Positions 52,581 to 64,000 of a DNA stretch of 64,000 bases are shown one piece after another. The DNA is from CAVQBJ01 sp963819075. GTDB taxonomy: Bacteria; Actinomycetota; Thermoleophilia; Solirubrobacterales; Solirubrobacteraceae. How positions within the stretch are numbered: position 1 is the first letter of the stretch; the number at the start of each line of letters is the position of its first letter. Location: positions 310,001-374,000 of the forward strand of contig CAWFUP010000003.1 of the NCBI GenBank assembly GCA_963819075.1, written 5' to 3'. A model generated the notes under the pieces. It was not told where the DNA came from. It was given only the letters and a program-made list of their open reading frames with translations, and ran no database searches. The position numbers were made by a program, and so were the translations under genes.

Positions 52581-53383
52581 CCGCCCGCGAGCTTGCGCAG
52601 GTCGCGGATGAGCAGCAGGTGCTTGAGGTGGTTGGCCACGGCGGCGAGGTTCTCGAGCGCGTCGAGGGCCTCCTTGCGGCGCTCGGGATTGCGCGAGCGC
52701 AGCGACGGCGCAAGGATCTGCTGGAGCAGGCTCGCCTCGCGATCGGCCGAGGACCGGAAGACGCGCAGGTTGCGCCCGCCCACCCCGTAGCGGGCCAGCT
52801 CGGTCACCGCGCGGATGATCTCGCGCTCGGTCTCGTCGAAGTAGCGAACGCCTCCGCGCTGCTCGCCCTTGACGATGCCGTACTCCTCGAGCTCGCGCAC
52901 GAGCCGCGCGTCCGCCTGGGTCTCCTCGAGCACGTCCTCCATCGAATACAGCGCGCCCGAGGCGTCGCGCACGCTCACGCTCGCCCGCAGCGGACGCGCC
53001 CCGTCTCGGGGCGGCACGCCCGCGACGACGTCGGCATCGCTCGTCCGCCCGGCGGCGAGCTCCTGGCGGATGACGCGCAGCGGGAGGAACTCGTCGCGTT
53101 GCAGCCGCAGGATCGTGCGCAGACGGGCGACGTCGCCCTGGGAATAGAGGCGGTAGCCGCCGGGAGTGCGTCGGGGCGTGAGCAGCTTCTGGTCCTCGAG
53201 ATAGCGGATCTTCGAGATCGAGATGTCGGGAAACTCCTGGGCGAGCGCCTTGCACACGGCACCGATGGTCAGCGCCTTCTGGCGCACGCCCTCCCCGCTC
53301 GGTGCGCCCGCGCCGAACTCGTCCGGAGCCCCCGGGAGGGGATCCGTGTCCGGCACGCCCTGGTCGGTGGGGCGTCCGGCCAT
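52577..53383 (-). CDS. MerR-family regulator, FtsR-like
   Basis: MerR-type regulator of 268 residues. HTH: LTIGAVCKALAQEFPDISI then IRYLEDQKLLTPRRTPGGYRL, with the wing at YSQGDVARL. A long C-terminal part from about 150 (SMEDVLEETQADARLVRELEEYG) follows. Order FHA then MerR matches Rv1827 (garA)-Rv1828, where the MerR protein FtsR controls ftsZ in corynebacteria (established knowledge for those species). Start ATG overlaps the FHA stop by one base (TGATG). Probable role in cell-division control is inference. Confidence 0.87.
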   Translation of the reverse strand: MAGRPTDQGVPDTDPLPGAPDEFGAGAPSGEGVRQKALTIGAVCKALAQEFPDISISKIRYLEDQKLLTPRRTPGGYRLYSQGDVARLRTILRLQRDEFLPLRVIRQELAAGRTSDADVVAGVPPRDGARPLRASVSVRDASGALYSMEDVLEETQADARLVRELEEYGIVKGEQRGGVRYFDETEREIIRAVTELARYGVGGRNLRVFRSSADREASLLQQILAPSLRSRNPERRKEALDALENLAAVANHLKHLLLIRDLRKLAGG

Positions 53384-53856
53384 CAACGCGAGAGGAAGCT
53401 CAGCTTGTATTTGCCGACCTGTAGCTCGTCGCCGTCGGCCAGCCGGTGCGACTCGATGCGCGAGCGGTTGACATAGGTGCCGTTGAGCGACCCGCAATCG
53501 TCGATGTACCACTCGTCGCCGCGCCGGACGAGCAGCGCGTGATCGCGCGACACCGTCACGTCGTCGAGGAACACGTCGGAGTCAGGGCGGCGTCCGACGG
53601 TCATGCGGTCCTTGGTCAGCGCGAAGCTCTCGCCGACCCGGCCGCCGCCGGCCCGGATGACGAGCGTCGGCCCCTTGGAGATGACGTCGTCGAGCTCGAC
53701 CGGAATGAGCTCCCCGGTCTCGCCGACGCGGTAGGTCGCCGTCGGCGGCTCACCGGTCGGCAACGGGTCGGCGCGCGACAGCGACGCCCCACAGGTCGAG
53801 CAGAAGTTGGCGGAATCCTCGTTGGCCGACCCGCACTCCGGGCAGATCTGCGACAT
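53383..53856 (-). CDS. FHA-domain protein with N-terminal zinc ribbon (GarA-like context)
   Basis: A 157-residue protein. The N-terminus is a zinc ribbon (C5-x2-C8 and C19-x2-C22), followed by a linker and an FHA domain: TVGRRPDSDVFLDD, VSRDHALL and the NGTYVN loop, all core phosphothreonine-binding residues. GarA of mycobacteria has instead an N-terminal phosphorylatable TT motif, which is absent. So phospho-switching by kinases of the PknG type is not obvious. Its TGA overlaps the ATG of the MerR gene. Confidence 0.85.
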   Translation of the reverse strand: MSQICPECGSANEDSANFCSTCGASLSRADPLPTGEPPTATYRVGETGELIPVELDDVISKGPTLVIRAGGGRVGESFALTKDRMTVGRRPDSDVFLDDVTVSRDHALLVRRGDEWYIDDCGSLNGTYVNRSRIESHRLADGDELQVGKYKLSFLSR

Positions 53857-53876
53857 GCGACCGGTCCGTGCGCTTC

Positions 53877-54206
53877 TTACACCGCGCCCGACGGGGGCTC
53901 GTCCTCGGTGAGAGTGCCACCGAGCCCCGCGAGGCCGTCTTCGCCCTCGCTCTCCCCGTCGCCTTCGATCTCGCGGCCGGCGGACAGGATGTCGGTCAGG
54001 CGCTTGACGTCGTCGCCGGTGATGATGTCCTCGCCGCCCTCGTGCTTCTTGCGCAGGCGGTTGACGAGCTCCGCACGGAGGATGTCGATCTTCCCGTGCA
54101 GGATTCGCCGCTTGTAGGAGATGTCGACCTCCTCGTCGGTGAGCTGCTGGATGAGATCCTTGAGCTCCACGTCCGAAAGCGAGCCGAGGTCTGGAAAGGT
54201 ATCCAC
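53877..54206 (-). CDS. RsiG/AmfC-like anti-sigma factor homologue
   Basis: A 109-residue coiled-coil type protein. The core ISYKRRILHGKIDILRAEL (29-47) matches RsiG/AmfC, the c-di-GMP-responsive anti-sigma of WhiG in Streptomyces (known). The signature there is E-x3-S-x2-R-x3-Q-x3-D; here it is E26-x3-S30-x2-R33-x3-H37-x3-D41, so Gln is His. The C-terminal half is acidic (EGDGESEGEDG). GTG start with GAGGAG 8 bases upstream. First gene of the overlapped run with FHA and MerR genes. No whiG-like sigma is seen in the window. Confidence 0.72.
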   Translation of the reverse strand: MDTFPDLGSLSDVELKDLIQQLTDEEVDISYKRRILHGKIDILRAELVNRLRKKHEGGEDIITGDDVKRLTDILSAGREIEGDGESEGEDGLAGLGGTLTEDEPPSGAV

Positions 54207-54308
54207 AGGGCAATCTCCTCGCGACCAAAGAAGGCCAGGCCGCCCGCGAGCATCAAAGCCCAGCGCGCCTGGAGGGCCACGGGAGTATAGACACCGTGCA
54301 CCGCACTG

Positions 54309-54940
54309 TCAGGCTGAGCTTGAGGTCTTGCGGCGCAGCTGCGCCATACCGTCGCGGTAGTACATGACCGAGGCCACGAGCGCGAGCGCGATGCCGAGGT
54401 AGAGGAGCACCTCGCCGAGCGTGCGCACTCCGAGGAGGCCGAAGAACACGCCGAGCATCGTCGGCAGCACGCCGAGCCGCCCGGGCCAGTTGATGCGCAG
54501 CTCCACGCCGCGCCGCACCCACAGTTGCCCGACCACGAGCATCAGGATCTCGCGCGCGAGCAGGACGGCCAGCGCCCACCGCGGGAGCAGCTCGTAGGAC
54601 CAGCACACGGCCACGCCGGCGATCACGAGCGCGCGGTCGACGACCGGGTCGAGCAGGGCGCCGAGCCGGCTGTACTGGCCGGTGACGCGCGCCGCCACGC
54701 CGTCGACGTAGTCGAGGCCGCCGGCGAAGAAGAACGCGGTGCCCGCCGCGAAGCTCACGCCACCGTCGGCGCCCTGGCCGTAGGCGAGGATGAGGAAGAC
54801 CGGGATGAGCGCCGCGCGCACGTAGCCGATCGCGTTCGGGACCGTCCACGGGCGCAGCGGCTGGTCGGACCGGGTCGCCGCAGGCGGCGGGCCCGAGCGG
54901 TCGAGCCCGAGCAGACGGCGCGTGCTCAGGCGGTGTGGCC

Positions 54941-54959
<19 letters not shown>
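54309..54959 (-). CDS. CDP-alcohol phosphatidyltransferase
   Basis: Membrane enzyme of the CDP-alcohol phosphotransferase family, about 216 residues and several helices. The catalytic motif D-x2-DG-x2-AR-x8-G-x3-D-x3-D is complete in DYVDGVAARVTG and GALLDPVVDRAL. Probably phosphatidylglycerophosphate synthase or cardiolipin-type; the alcohol cannot be read. GTG at 54959 is the only canonical start before helix 1 and overlaps the 3' end of proS by 19 bases, so it is likely co-transcribed with proS. Confidence 0.84.
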
Positions 54960-56650
<1,691 letters not shown>

Positions 56651-56696
56651 GTGGCCGCACAGCCTACAAGCGGGGCCTTCATCACCGGTTTGGATT

Positions 56697-56733
56697 GGCG
56701 ACGTCACGGGTTAGAGTCCCACCCGTCATCGCC
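56697..56733. promoter_or_regulatory. Inverted repeat in the sodA leader
   Basis: ACGGGT (56706-56711) and ACCCGT (56721-56726) form a 6-base stem with a 9-base loop; outer GGCG (56697-56700) and CGCC (56730-56733) extend it imperfectly. It lies 22 bases before the sodA ATG and about 50 bases upstream of the divergent proS start, so it may be an operator or a leader hairpin. Confidence 0.4.
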
Positions 56734-56754
56734 AACTCGAACACAGGAGAGAGC

Positions 56755-57360
<606 letters not shown>

Positions 57361-57376
57361 GCGACGAGATCCCGCT

Positions 57377-57405
57377 CGCGGGGCCGGGCCAGCGCCGGCC
57401 CCGCG
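57377..57405. terminator. Bidirectional hairpin between sodA and collagen-like gene
   Basis: Perfect 11-base arms CGCGGGGCCGG (57377-57387) and CCGGCCCCGCG (57395-57405) with a 7-base loop, 17 bases after sodA stop and 15 before the end of the convergent gene. No T-run on either side, as usual for GC-rich actinobacterial terminators. Confidence 0.7.
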
Positions 57406-57420
57406 ACACGCCTCGATGCG

Positions 57421-58458
57421 CTACGGACGGCGCTTGCCGGCCACCAGGCCCGGTTCGATCGCCGAGATCGACTGGTTGGTCACGCGATTCCAGCCCCCGA
57501 CGCCGGACGAGCTGACGGCTCCGTTCGGGGCCTGCTTGTAGGTCTGGATCTGCAGACCGCCGTACTCGAACGTGTCGGTTTCCACGCCGGAGGCGAAGGC
57601 GACCGACCTGACGGCCACGAGCTTGAAGACGAACCGCACGAGCGGGGTGAGCTGGCCCTTCGTGCCAATCACGGCGCCGCCGTTGAGATGGGCGAGCGTC
57701 AGGATGACGGTCGGCCAGCTCTGGCCGGTCGCCGACGTGAGGAAGAGCGCCGGCGTGTTCTTGTCGATCTTCCGCGTCACCGTGAACGGATTGAAGGTGA
57801 TCTTTCCGGCACCCGCGCCGCTGGACTGGCTCCCGATGTTGAGCGTCTGCTGTACGTCGAAGGAGAAGTCGTCGACCGAGAGCGGCACGACGTTCGCCGT
57901 GGAGCCCGACTCACCGGCGATCTTGACCTGCGACTCGCCCTGGATGACGGGCGCCCCGCCGCTACCCGAGGTGAACTGCAGGTAGGCGCGGTCGCCTTCC
58001 GGCAGGCCGCTCGTCGGCCCCGTCGACCCGCCGGAGCCCGACGGGCCCTGGTCGCCCTGCGGCCCCGCCGAGCCGGCGGCGCCCTGGCTCCCTTGTGAGC
58101 CGGTGACGCCCTGTGGCCCAGTGACGCCCTGTGGCCCGGTCGCGCCCGCTGGGCCCTGCTGGTTCCAGGTCAACGTCGTCTCGTCGCTCGTGCAGGCGTT
58201 GCCCGGCGGGGACGACTCCGATGCGCTCGCCGTGGTGTCGATCACCCGCACCGCCCCGAGCGCGAAGTCGCTGCTCGCGTTCGTGTTCACGCATGCCGTG
58301 ATCACCCCGCCGTTGCTGGCCGGGAAGCCGATCGCGACCGCGGCCCCGACCGCCAGGGCGATCGCGCTCGGCAGCAGGACCTTCAGCGTCCAGCCGCGGA
58401 CTCGTCGCGGCGTTCGGCCGTCCAGGTCGTCTCGTTCAGAACCGTTGCTGTCGCTCAT
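57421..58458 (-). CDS. Membrane-anchored/secreted collagen-like protein with Hcp (T6SS tube) domain
   Basis: A 345-residue protein. Residues 1-23 are cytoplasmic and basic; 24-46 form a membrane segment or signal anchor. Residues 50-100 are a short cell-surface head with ITACVNTN and LTWNQQGP common to actinobacterial collagen-like proteins. Residues 101-148 hold about 16 Gly-X-Y-type triplets (GPAGATGPQGVTGPQG...). From about 157 to 310 the sequence matches the Hcp family: YLQFTSGSG, GKITFNPFTVTRKIDKNTPALFL, and ATGQSWPTVILTLAHL. Hcp normally forms the type VI secretion tube; no other T6SS gene is here. A display fibre role is inference. Confidence 0.82.
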   Translation of the reverse strand: MSDSNGSERDDLDGRTPRRVRGWTLKVLLPSAIALAVGAAVAIGFPASNGGVITACVNTNASSDFALGAVRVIDTTASASESSPPGNACTSDETTLTWNQQGPAGATGPQGVTGPQGVTGSQGSQGAAGSAGPQGDQGPSGSGGSTGPTSGLPEGDRAYLQFTSGSGGAPVIQGESQVKIAGESGSTANVVPLSVDDFSFDVQQTLNIGSQSSGAGAGKITFNPFTVTRKIDKNTPALFLTSATGQSWPTVILTLAHLNGGAVIGTKGQLTPLVRFVFKLVAVRSVAFASGVETDTFEYGGLQIQTYKQAPNGAVSSSGVGGWNRVTNQSISAIEPGLVAGKRRP

Positions 58459-58558
58459 CGGGCCCTCCTTCGGCGGTCAGATCGTGGACGTGGCGGTGCG
58501 CGAGGCCACGCCGTGACACATCGTCCCTGACCCAGCGGCGGAAACTGCGACCGCGATC

Positions 58559-58586
58559 CGCTGCCCGGGGGCCGCCCCGGGCAGCG
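58559..58586 (-). terminator. Hairpin just after ispG
   Basis: Perfect 12-base arms CGCTGCCCGGGG (58559-58570) and CCCCGGGCAGCG (58575-58586) with a 4-base loop, beginning 10 bases after the ispG stop on the minus strand. A likely terminator for the ispG transcript. Confidence 0.7.
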
Positions 58587-58595
58587 CCGCGACGG

Positions 58596-59873
58596 TCAGC
58601 TGCGCGAGAACCGTCGCCCCTCGACGGGCGACACCGCCTCGTCGAGTCGCGCCGGCGCGATCACCGACAGCAGCTCGGAGTCGGACTCCTCGTTGTCGGC
58701 GTTGGCGGCCTCCATGGCCGCGAGACGCTCGGGCGTCAGCTGGTCCGCGTTCTCGGCCTCGATGCGGGCGAGCCACTCGGCGCCCTGCGCCGCCGCGCTC
58801 GCGTCGACCTCGACGCGGCGCGAGGCCACGTACTTGTCGATCTCGGCGAACAGGGTGTCCACGAGCTGCTCCTGGGGCACCTTGCGCAGCGGCTTGCCAC
58901 GGGAGAAGATGAGGCCCTCGTTCTTGGCGCCGGTGATGCCGAAGTCCGCGTGGGACGCCTCGCCGATGCCATTGACCGCGCAGCCCAGAACAGCCACCTC
59001 GACCGGGTCGGTGTAGGCTTCCAGGCGCCGCTCGATCTCGGTGACGACGGTATCCATGTCGAACTGCAGCCGCCCGCAGGTCGGGCAGGCGATGAGCACC
59101 GGCCCGCGCTCGCGCAGCTGAAGCGCCTTGAGGATCTCCCAGGCGACCTTGACCTCCTCTTCGGCGTGGAACGTCGAGAGCGAGATGCGAATCGTGTCGC
59201 CGATGCCGTCGGCCAGCAGCGTGCCGAGCCCGACGGCCGACTTCAGCGAGCCTGACCACTTCGTCCCGGCCTCGGTGATCCCCAGGTGCAGCGGATACGG
59301 GATCCGCTCGGAGAGCAATCGGTTGGAGGCGATCGTGTTGGGCACGTTCGTCGACTTGATCGAGACCTTGAAGTCGTAGAAGTCCAGGCGCTCCATGAGC
59401 TCGACGAACTCGGTGGCCGCGGTGACGAGCGCCTCGACGGGGTTGGAGCGCTCGAGCTCGTGCAGATGCTTGGGTAGCGACCCGGAGTTGACTCCGATGC
59501 GCATCGGCGTCCCCTTCGCCTTCGCCCGCTCGGCCACCTCCGCGACCTTCCCCGGGCCGCCGATGTTGCCGGGGTTCAGGCGCACGCAGTGCGCGCCGGC
59601 GTCGATCGCCTTCAGCGCCAGGGTATGGTTGAAGTGGATGTCGGCGATCACGGGGATCGGCGACTCGCGCACGATCGTCGCGAGCGCCTCGACGTCGCGC
59701 TCCCGCGGGACCGCGACCCGCACGATGTCGGCCCCGGCGTCGGCGACCTTGCGGATCTGCTCCATCGTCGCGGCGAGGTTCGCCGTCTCGGTCTTGGTCA
59801 TCGTCTGCACGGCGACCGGCGCACCGCCCCCGATCGGGACGTCGCCGACCCGTATCTGACGCTCGGAGGCCAC
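58596..59873 (-). CDS. ispG: 4-hydroxy-3-methylbut-2-enyl diphosphate synthase (flavodoxin/ferredoxin)
   Basis: MEP-pathway iron-sulfur enzyme (GcpE), 425 residues. The TIM-barrel half has VAVQTMTKTETAN, and the [4Fe-4S] ligands are the Cys pair in ACPTCGR, Cys in VLGCAVNG and the Glu of NGIGEAS. The C-terminal 50 residues are an extra Asp/Glu-rich tail. Start GTG at 59873 follows the divergent methyltransferase gene by 79 bases. Together with dxr and rseP it forms the usual dxr-rseP-ispG order, here separated by a fadD and a methyltransferase. Confidence 0.95.
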   Translation of the reverse strand: MASERQIRVGDVPIGGGAPVAVQTMTKTETANLAATMEQIRKVADAGADIVRVAVPRERDVEALATIVRESPIPVIADIHFNHTLALKAIDAGAHCVRLNPGNIGGPGKVAEVAERAKAKGTPMRIGVNSGSLPKHLHELERSNPVEALVTAATEFVELMERLDFYDFKVSIKSTNVPNTIASNRLLSERIPYPLHLGITEAGTKWSGSLKSAVGLGTLLADGIGDTIRISLSTFHAEEEVKVAWEILKALQLRERGPVLIACPTCGRLQFDMDTVVTEIERRLEAYTDPVEVAVLGCAVNGIGEASHADFGITGAKNEGLIFSRGKPLRKVPQEQLVDTLFAEIDKYVASRRVEVDASAAAQGAEWLARIEAENADQLTPERLAAMEAANADNEESDSELLSVIAPARLDEAVSPVEGRRFSRS

Positions 59874-59951
59874 GCTCGAATTGTAGGTGAGCGACGCGCC
59901 CGGCCGGTTCACAGGCCGCTGCCGGGCGCGAGGTCGTAGCCTCACTCGTCG

Positions 59952-60575
59952 ATGTCCACCCCACGCACCGACGTCTATGGCACCGCTCGCGGCCCGCTGG
60001 CACGGCTCGCATCCCCTTTTGCCGCGCAGGCACGCCGGCGCCGCCACGAACGCTTCTTCTCGCAGCTTGGCTTGACCGGGGACGCCCGGGTGCTCGACGT
60101 CGGCTGCGGCACGCTCGGGTTGCGCGGCCTCGAGCCGAGCCTGGACATCACCGGCGTCGACCTCGTGCCCCGGCCCGCGTACCCGGGTCCGTTCGTGCGG
60201 GCCGACGCGACGCGCGGGCTGCCCTTCGGCGACGGCGAGTTCGACGTCGCCTACAGCAGCAGCGTCATCGAGCACATCGCGCCCGGCTCACGCGCCGCGT
60301 TCGCGGCGGAGCTGCGCCGCGTCGCCCGCGGCTGGTTCGTGCAGACGCCGGCCTATTCGTTTCCCATCGAGCCGCATGCGCTGCTGCCCGCGGCGCACTG
60401 GCTCCCCGAGCGGATCCGGCGCCGCTACTGGCACGTCGGCGCGGCCGGCGAGTGGGACGACATCCGTCTGCTGCGACGGCGCGACGTCGAGGCGCTGTTC
60501 GGACCGGCGCAGGCGGAGCGACTCGGGCCGCTCGTCAAGAGCTGGGTGTGCGTGCACCCACCGCCGCGCCGCTGA
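59952..60575 (+). CDS. Class I SAM-dependent methyltransferase
   Basis: A 207-residue methyltransferase of the Methyltransf_11 type: motif I RVLDVGCGTLG at about 45-55, ITGVDLVPRP, ADATRGLPFGDGEFDVAYSSSVIEHI and RRVARGWFVQTP. The first 40 residues are basic. Divergent from ispG and convergent with fadD, 12 bases apart. Substrate unknown; similar genes occur near glycan loci but nothing here supports that. Confidence 0.85.
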   Translation: MSTPRTDVYGTARGPLARLASPFAAQARRRRHERFFSQLGLTGDARVLDVGCGTLGLRGLEPSLDITGVDLVPRPAYPGPFVRADATRGLPFGDGEFDVAYSSSVIEHIAPGSRAAFAAELRRVARGWFVQTPAYSFPIEPHALLPAAHWLPERIRRRYWHVGAAGEWDDIRLLRRRDVEALFGPAQAERLGPLVKSWVCVHPPPRR

Positions 60576-60587
60576 GCGGGGGCGCCC

Positions 60588-62399
<1,812 letters not shown>

Positions 62400-62489
62400 T
62401 TCGGCGGTTCTCCTTGTCGTTCGCCCGCCACATGCGTCTTGCGGCCCGGCAGACGCACACGCTAGCGCCAAAGACACCCCTCGGCGCGC

Positions 62490-63584
62490 TCAGTGGATGT
62501 GGAACCCGCCGTGAGTCAGCGTGTGGATGTCGTTCTGCAGCCCGATGATGAAGACGAACCCGACGAGGGCGATGCCGACGATGCTCGCCTGCTCCATGAT
62601 CGAGATCGGGACCGGCCGGCCGCCGCGCAGCTTCTCGGCGACCGCCCAGAAGATGTGACCGCCATCGAGCGGCAGAAACGGGAACAGGTTGATGATGGCC
62701 AGCGACAGCGAGATGAGGGCGAGGATGCCAAGGGCCTCCGTGACGCTGAGGCCGAACGCCTGACTGGTGATCGTGTACGCGCCGACGCCGCTGTTGATCT
62801 GCTTGCGTGCCTTGGAGCTGACGAACAGCTTGCCGAACGTCGACAGCGTCGTCGTCGTGACGCGCCACATCTCGCTGACGCTTGTTCCCGCCGCCTGCAG
62901 CACGTTCTGCGGCGCGAACACCGTCAGCGCCTCGAACTCGACGCCGATGTGCGGGTGCTTGTACGCCGGGTCGTAGCGCGGGTAGACGGGCACGGTGCGT
63001 GTCCGACCGCCGCGCTGCACGACGAGCACCGCCGGCGTCGCCGCCACGCAGCCGGCGACGGGCGGGGTGCGTACGCAGGCGTGCCGGGCGATCACGGCCG
63101 GAAAGTCGGTCGCGTTGCGGTTGCCGTCGACGGACACGACGCGATCGCCGGGCAGCAGCTTGCCGGAGGCGGGCTGGCCCGCGGTGACTGCCGCCACGCT
63201 GTAGGGCGGCGTCTGGCCGCTGGAGACGCCCTCGGACAGGTAGATGCCCCACAGGAGCAGGAAGGCGACGAGCACGTTCATCGCCGGCCCCGCGGCGATC
63301 ACCAGGACGCGCTTCCACACCGGCTGGGCGTAGTAGGAACGCGGAGCGATGTGCTCGGGGAGCTCCTCACGCGCGTTCATGCCGCTGATCTTCACGTAGC
63401 CCCCGAGCGGGATCGGGCCGATCCCGTACTCGGTCTCGCCCCGGCGGACCTTCACGAGCAGCGGACCGAAGAACAGCGAGAAGCGCTCGACGCGCATCCC
63501 GACGGCCTTCGCCGCGGCGAAGTGGCCGAACTCGTGCAGGATGATCAGCGCCGCGAAGCCAGCGAACGCAAGGGCGTAGCTCAT
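62490..63584 (-). CDS. rseP: RIP metalloprotease RseP
   Basis: Site-2 intramembrane protease of the M50 family, 364 residues, which cleaves anti-sigma factors and leader peptides in the membrane. The zinc site is H17-E18-F-G-H21 in the first helix, completed by PLDGGHIF in the third; a PDZ-like region is in between (about 130-220). Cytoplasmic/extracytoplasmic loops are normal. Single copy, in the dxr-rseP-ispG block. Possible substrates include anti-sigma-type membrane proteins such as the one at 48.9 kb (inference). Confidence 0.93.
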   Translation of the reverse strand: MSYALAFAGFAALIILHEFGHFAAAKAVGMRVERFSLFFGPLLVKVRRGETEYGIGPIPLGGYVKISGMNAREELPEHIAPRSYYAQPVWKRVLVIAAGPAMNVLVAFLLLWGIYLSEGVSSGQTPPYSVAAVTAGQPASGKLLPGDRVVSVDGNRNATDFPAVIARHACVRTPPVAGCVAATPAVLVVQRGGRTRTVPVYPRYDPAYKHPHIGVEFEALTVFAPQNVLQAAGTSVSEMWRVTTTTLSTFGKLFVSSKARKQINSGVGAYTITSQAFGLSVTEALGILALISLSLAIINLFPFLPLDGGHIFWAVAEKLRGGRPVPISIMEQASIVGIALVGFVFIIGLQNDIHTLTHGGFHIH

Positions 63585-63645
63585 CGCACCCAGTGTGGCA
63601 GGCCGACTGAGCGCAGCCTAAACACGCCCGTTCAGGGCGCAGGAT

Positions 63646-64000
63646 TCAGGGCGTGCGCGCGGCCACGAGCTCGCCGGCCGTCTCGCGCGCCGCGCGGTCG
63701 GCCTCGTAGAGCGACTCGAACGCCCGCACGGGAGCGCTGTCCAGCCGCTCGAGGGTCTCGGCGATCACGGCATCGATGCCGGTGAACGAGAGCGCTCCAC
63801 GTAGGAACGCGTGCACGGCGATCTCGTTGGCGGCATTGAGGACGCACGGGGACGTGCCTCCGGCCGCCGCGGCCTCGCGCGCGAGCCGCAGGCACGGGAA
63901 CGCGTGCTCGTCAACCGGCTCAAACGTAAGCGCACCGAGCTCGGCGAGATCGAGCGCGGGCACCGGCACCTCGGCCCGTTCGGGATAGTGCAGCGCGTAG
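63646..64000 (-). CDS. dxr: 1-deoxy-D-xylulose 5-phosphate reductoisomerase, C-terminal part
   Basis: The last ~118 residues of DXR; the frame is open to the right edge, where it reads LHYPERAEVP. Family blocks CLRLAREAA and VLNAANEIAVHAFLRGALSF (catalytic-domain Asn/Glu in AANEIAV) are clear, and the helical C-terminal domain ends with ETAGELVAARTP. It makes MEP in isoprenoid synthesis and precedes rseP on the same strand. The N-terminal NADPH domain is outside the window. Confidence 0.93.
   Translation of the reverse strand, partial: YALHYPERAEVPVPALDLAELGALTFEPVDEHAFPCLRLAREAAAAGGTSPCVLNAANEIAVHAFLRGALSFTGIDAVIAETLERLDSAPVRAFESLYEADRAARETAGELVAARTP

Noticed and set aside
56700..56735. 3' end of a tRNA gene (GGGTTAGAGTCCC resembles a T-arm)
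   Set aside because: The T-stem has mismatches and no matching acceptor, D-arm or anticodon arm lies upstream; it fits better as a simple inverted repeat.
58477..58600. Small gene after ispG on the minus strand
   Set aside because: The frame is the tail of a shadow frame of ispG and includes a strong hairpin; no start or ribosome site.

Overview
The window is high-GC DNA with many GTG starts, dense coding on both strands and frequent 1-8 base gene overlaps. Gene content points to a deep-branching high-GC actinobacterium, most likely Thermoleophilia/Solirubrobacterales: a mycobacterial-type transaldolase, WS/DGAT, an AmfC/RsiG-like protein next to GarA-like FHA and FtsR-like MerR genes, and a dxr-rseP-ispG isoprenoid block. 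This placement is inference from gene families; no rRNA gene is present. I found no tRNA, CRISPR array, insertion sequence or prophage.

Layout. 1-9.3 kb: the 3' part of a GH76-like secreted glycosidase, a SCO1/TlpA thioredoxin-fold pair, an SDR, an M20 peptidase, a tkt-tal pair, a GroES-like protein and a P-loop kinase. 9.3-13.4 kb: a secreted repeat protein, then an FAD oxidoreductase overlapping a glycerol-kinase-like FGGY kinase. 13.4-13.8 kb: degenerate ~154-bp repeats with a palindromic core. 13.8-23 kb: a catabolic cluster for amines or polyamines (SDR, aldehyde dehydrogenase, APC permease, GntR regulator, PuuA-like glutamine synthetase homologue, divergent dimethylglycine/sarcosine-dehydrogenase-like flavoprotein, GST). 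23.5-27.6 kb: amidohydrolase, MetE-like methyltransferase, MarR regulator and acyl-CoA ligase.

27.6-43 kb is mixed: PPK2, MFS pump, a group-2-like sigma factor behind a perfect -35/-10 promoter, an AspH-type hydroxylase, a CDF transporter, CcdA, a six-copy 72-bp palindromic repeat array, YceH-like protein, an ABC exporter, YbbN-like thioredoxin, a 48-residue membrane protein, DinB, an MTAP/PNP-family phosphorylase, and an RlpA-domain protein. The RlpA gene is preceded by a c-di-AMP (ydaO) riboswitch and a perfect TGTGA-N6-TCACA CRP-type site.

43-64 kb: WS/DGAT, glutamine-dependent nadE carrying a one-base frameshift, hydrolases, a membrane protein with a HTH-like N-terminus, an FAD oxidase, then a tightly overlapped minus-strand run rsiG-FHA-merR(ftsR)-apt-SRPBCC-FAD oxidase. 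After it come pgsA and proS, sodA, a secreted collagen-like protein fused to an Hcp (type VI tube) domain, ispG, a methyltransferase, a FadD15-like ligase, rseP and the 3' part of dxr.

Most unusual items: the collagen-Hcp fusion; the RsiG homologue with His in place of Gln in the c-di-GMP signature; combined CRP-site and c-di-AMP riboswitch control of RlpA; the shared palindromic core of two separate repeat arrays; and the frameshift in nadE.
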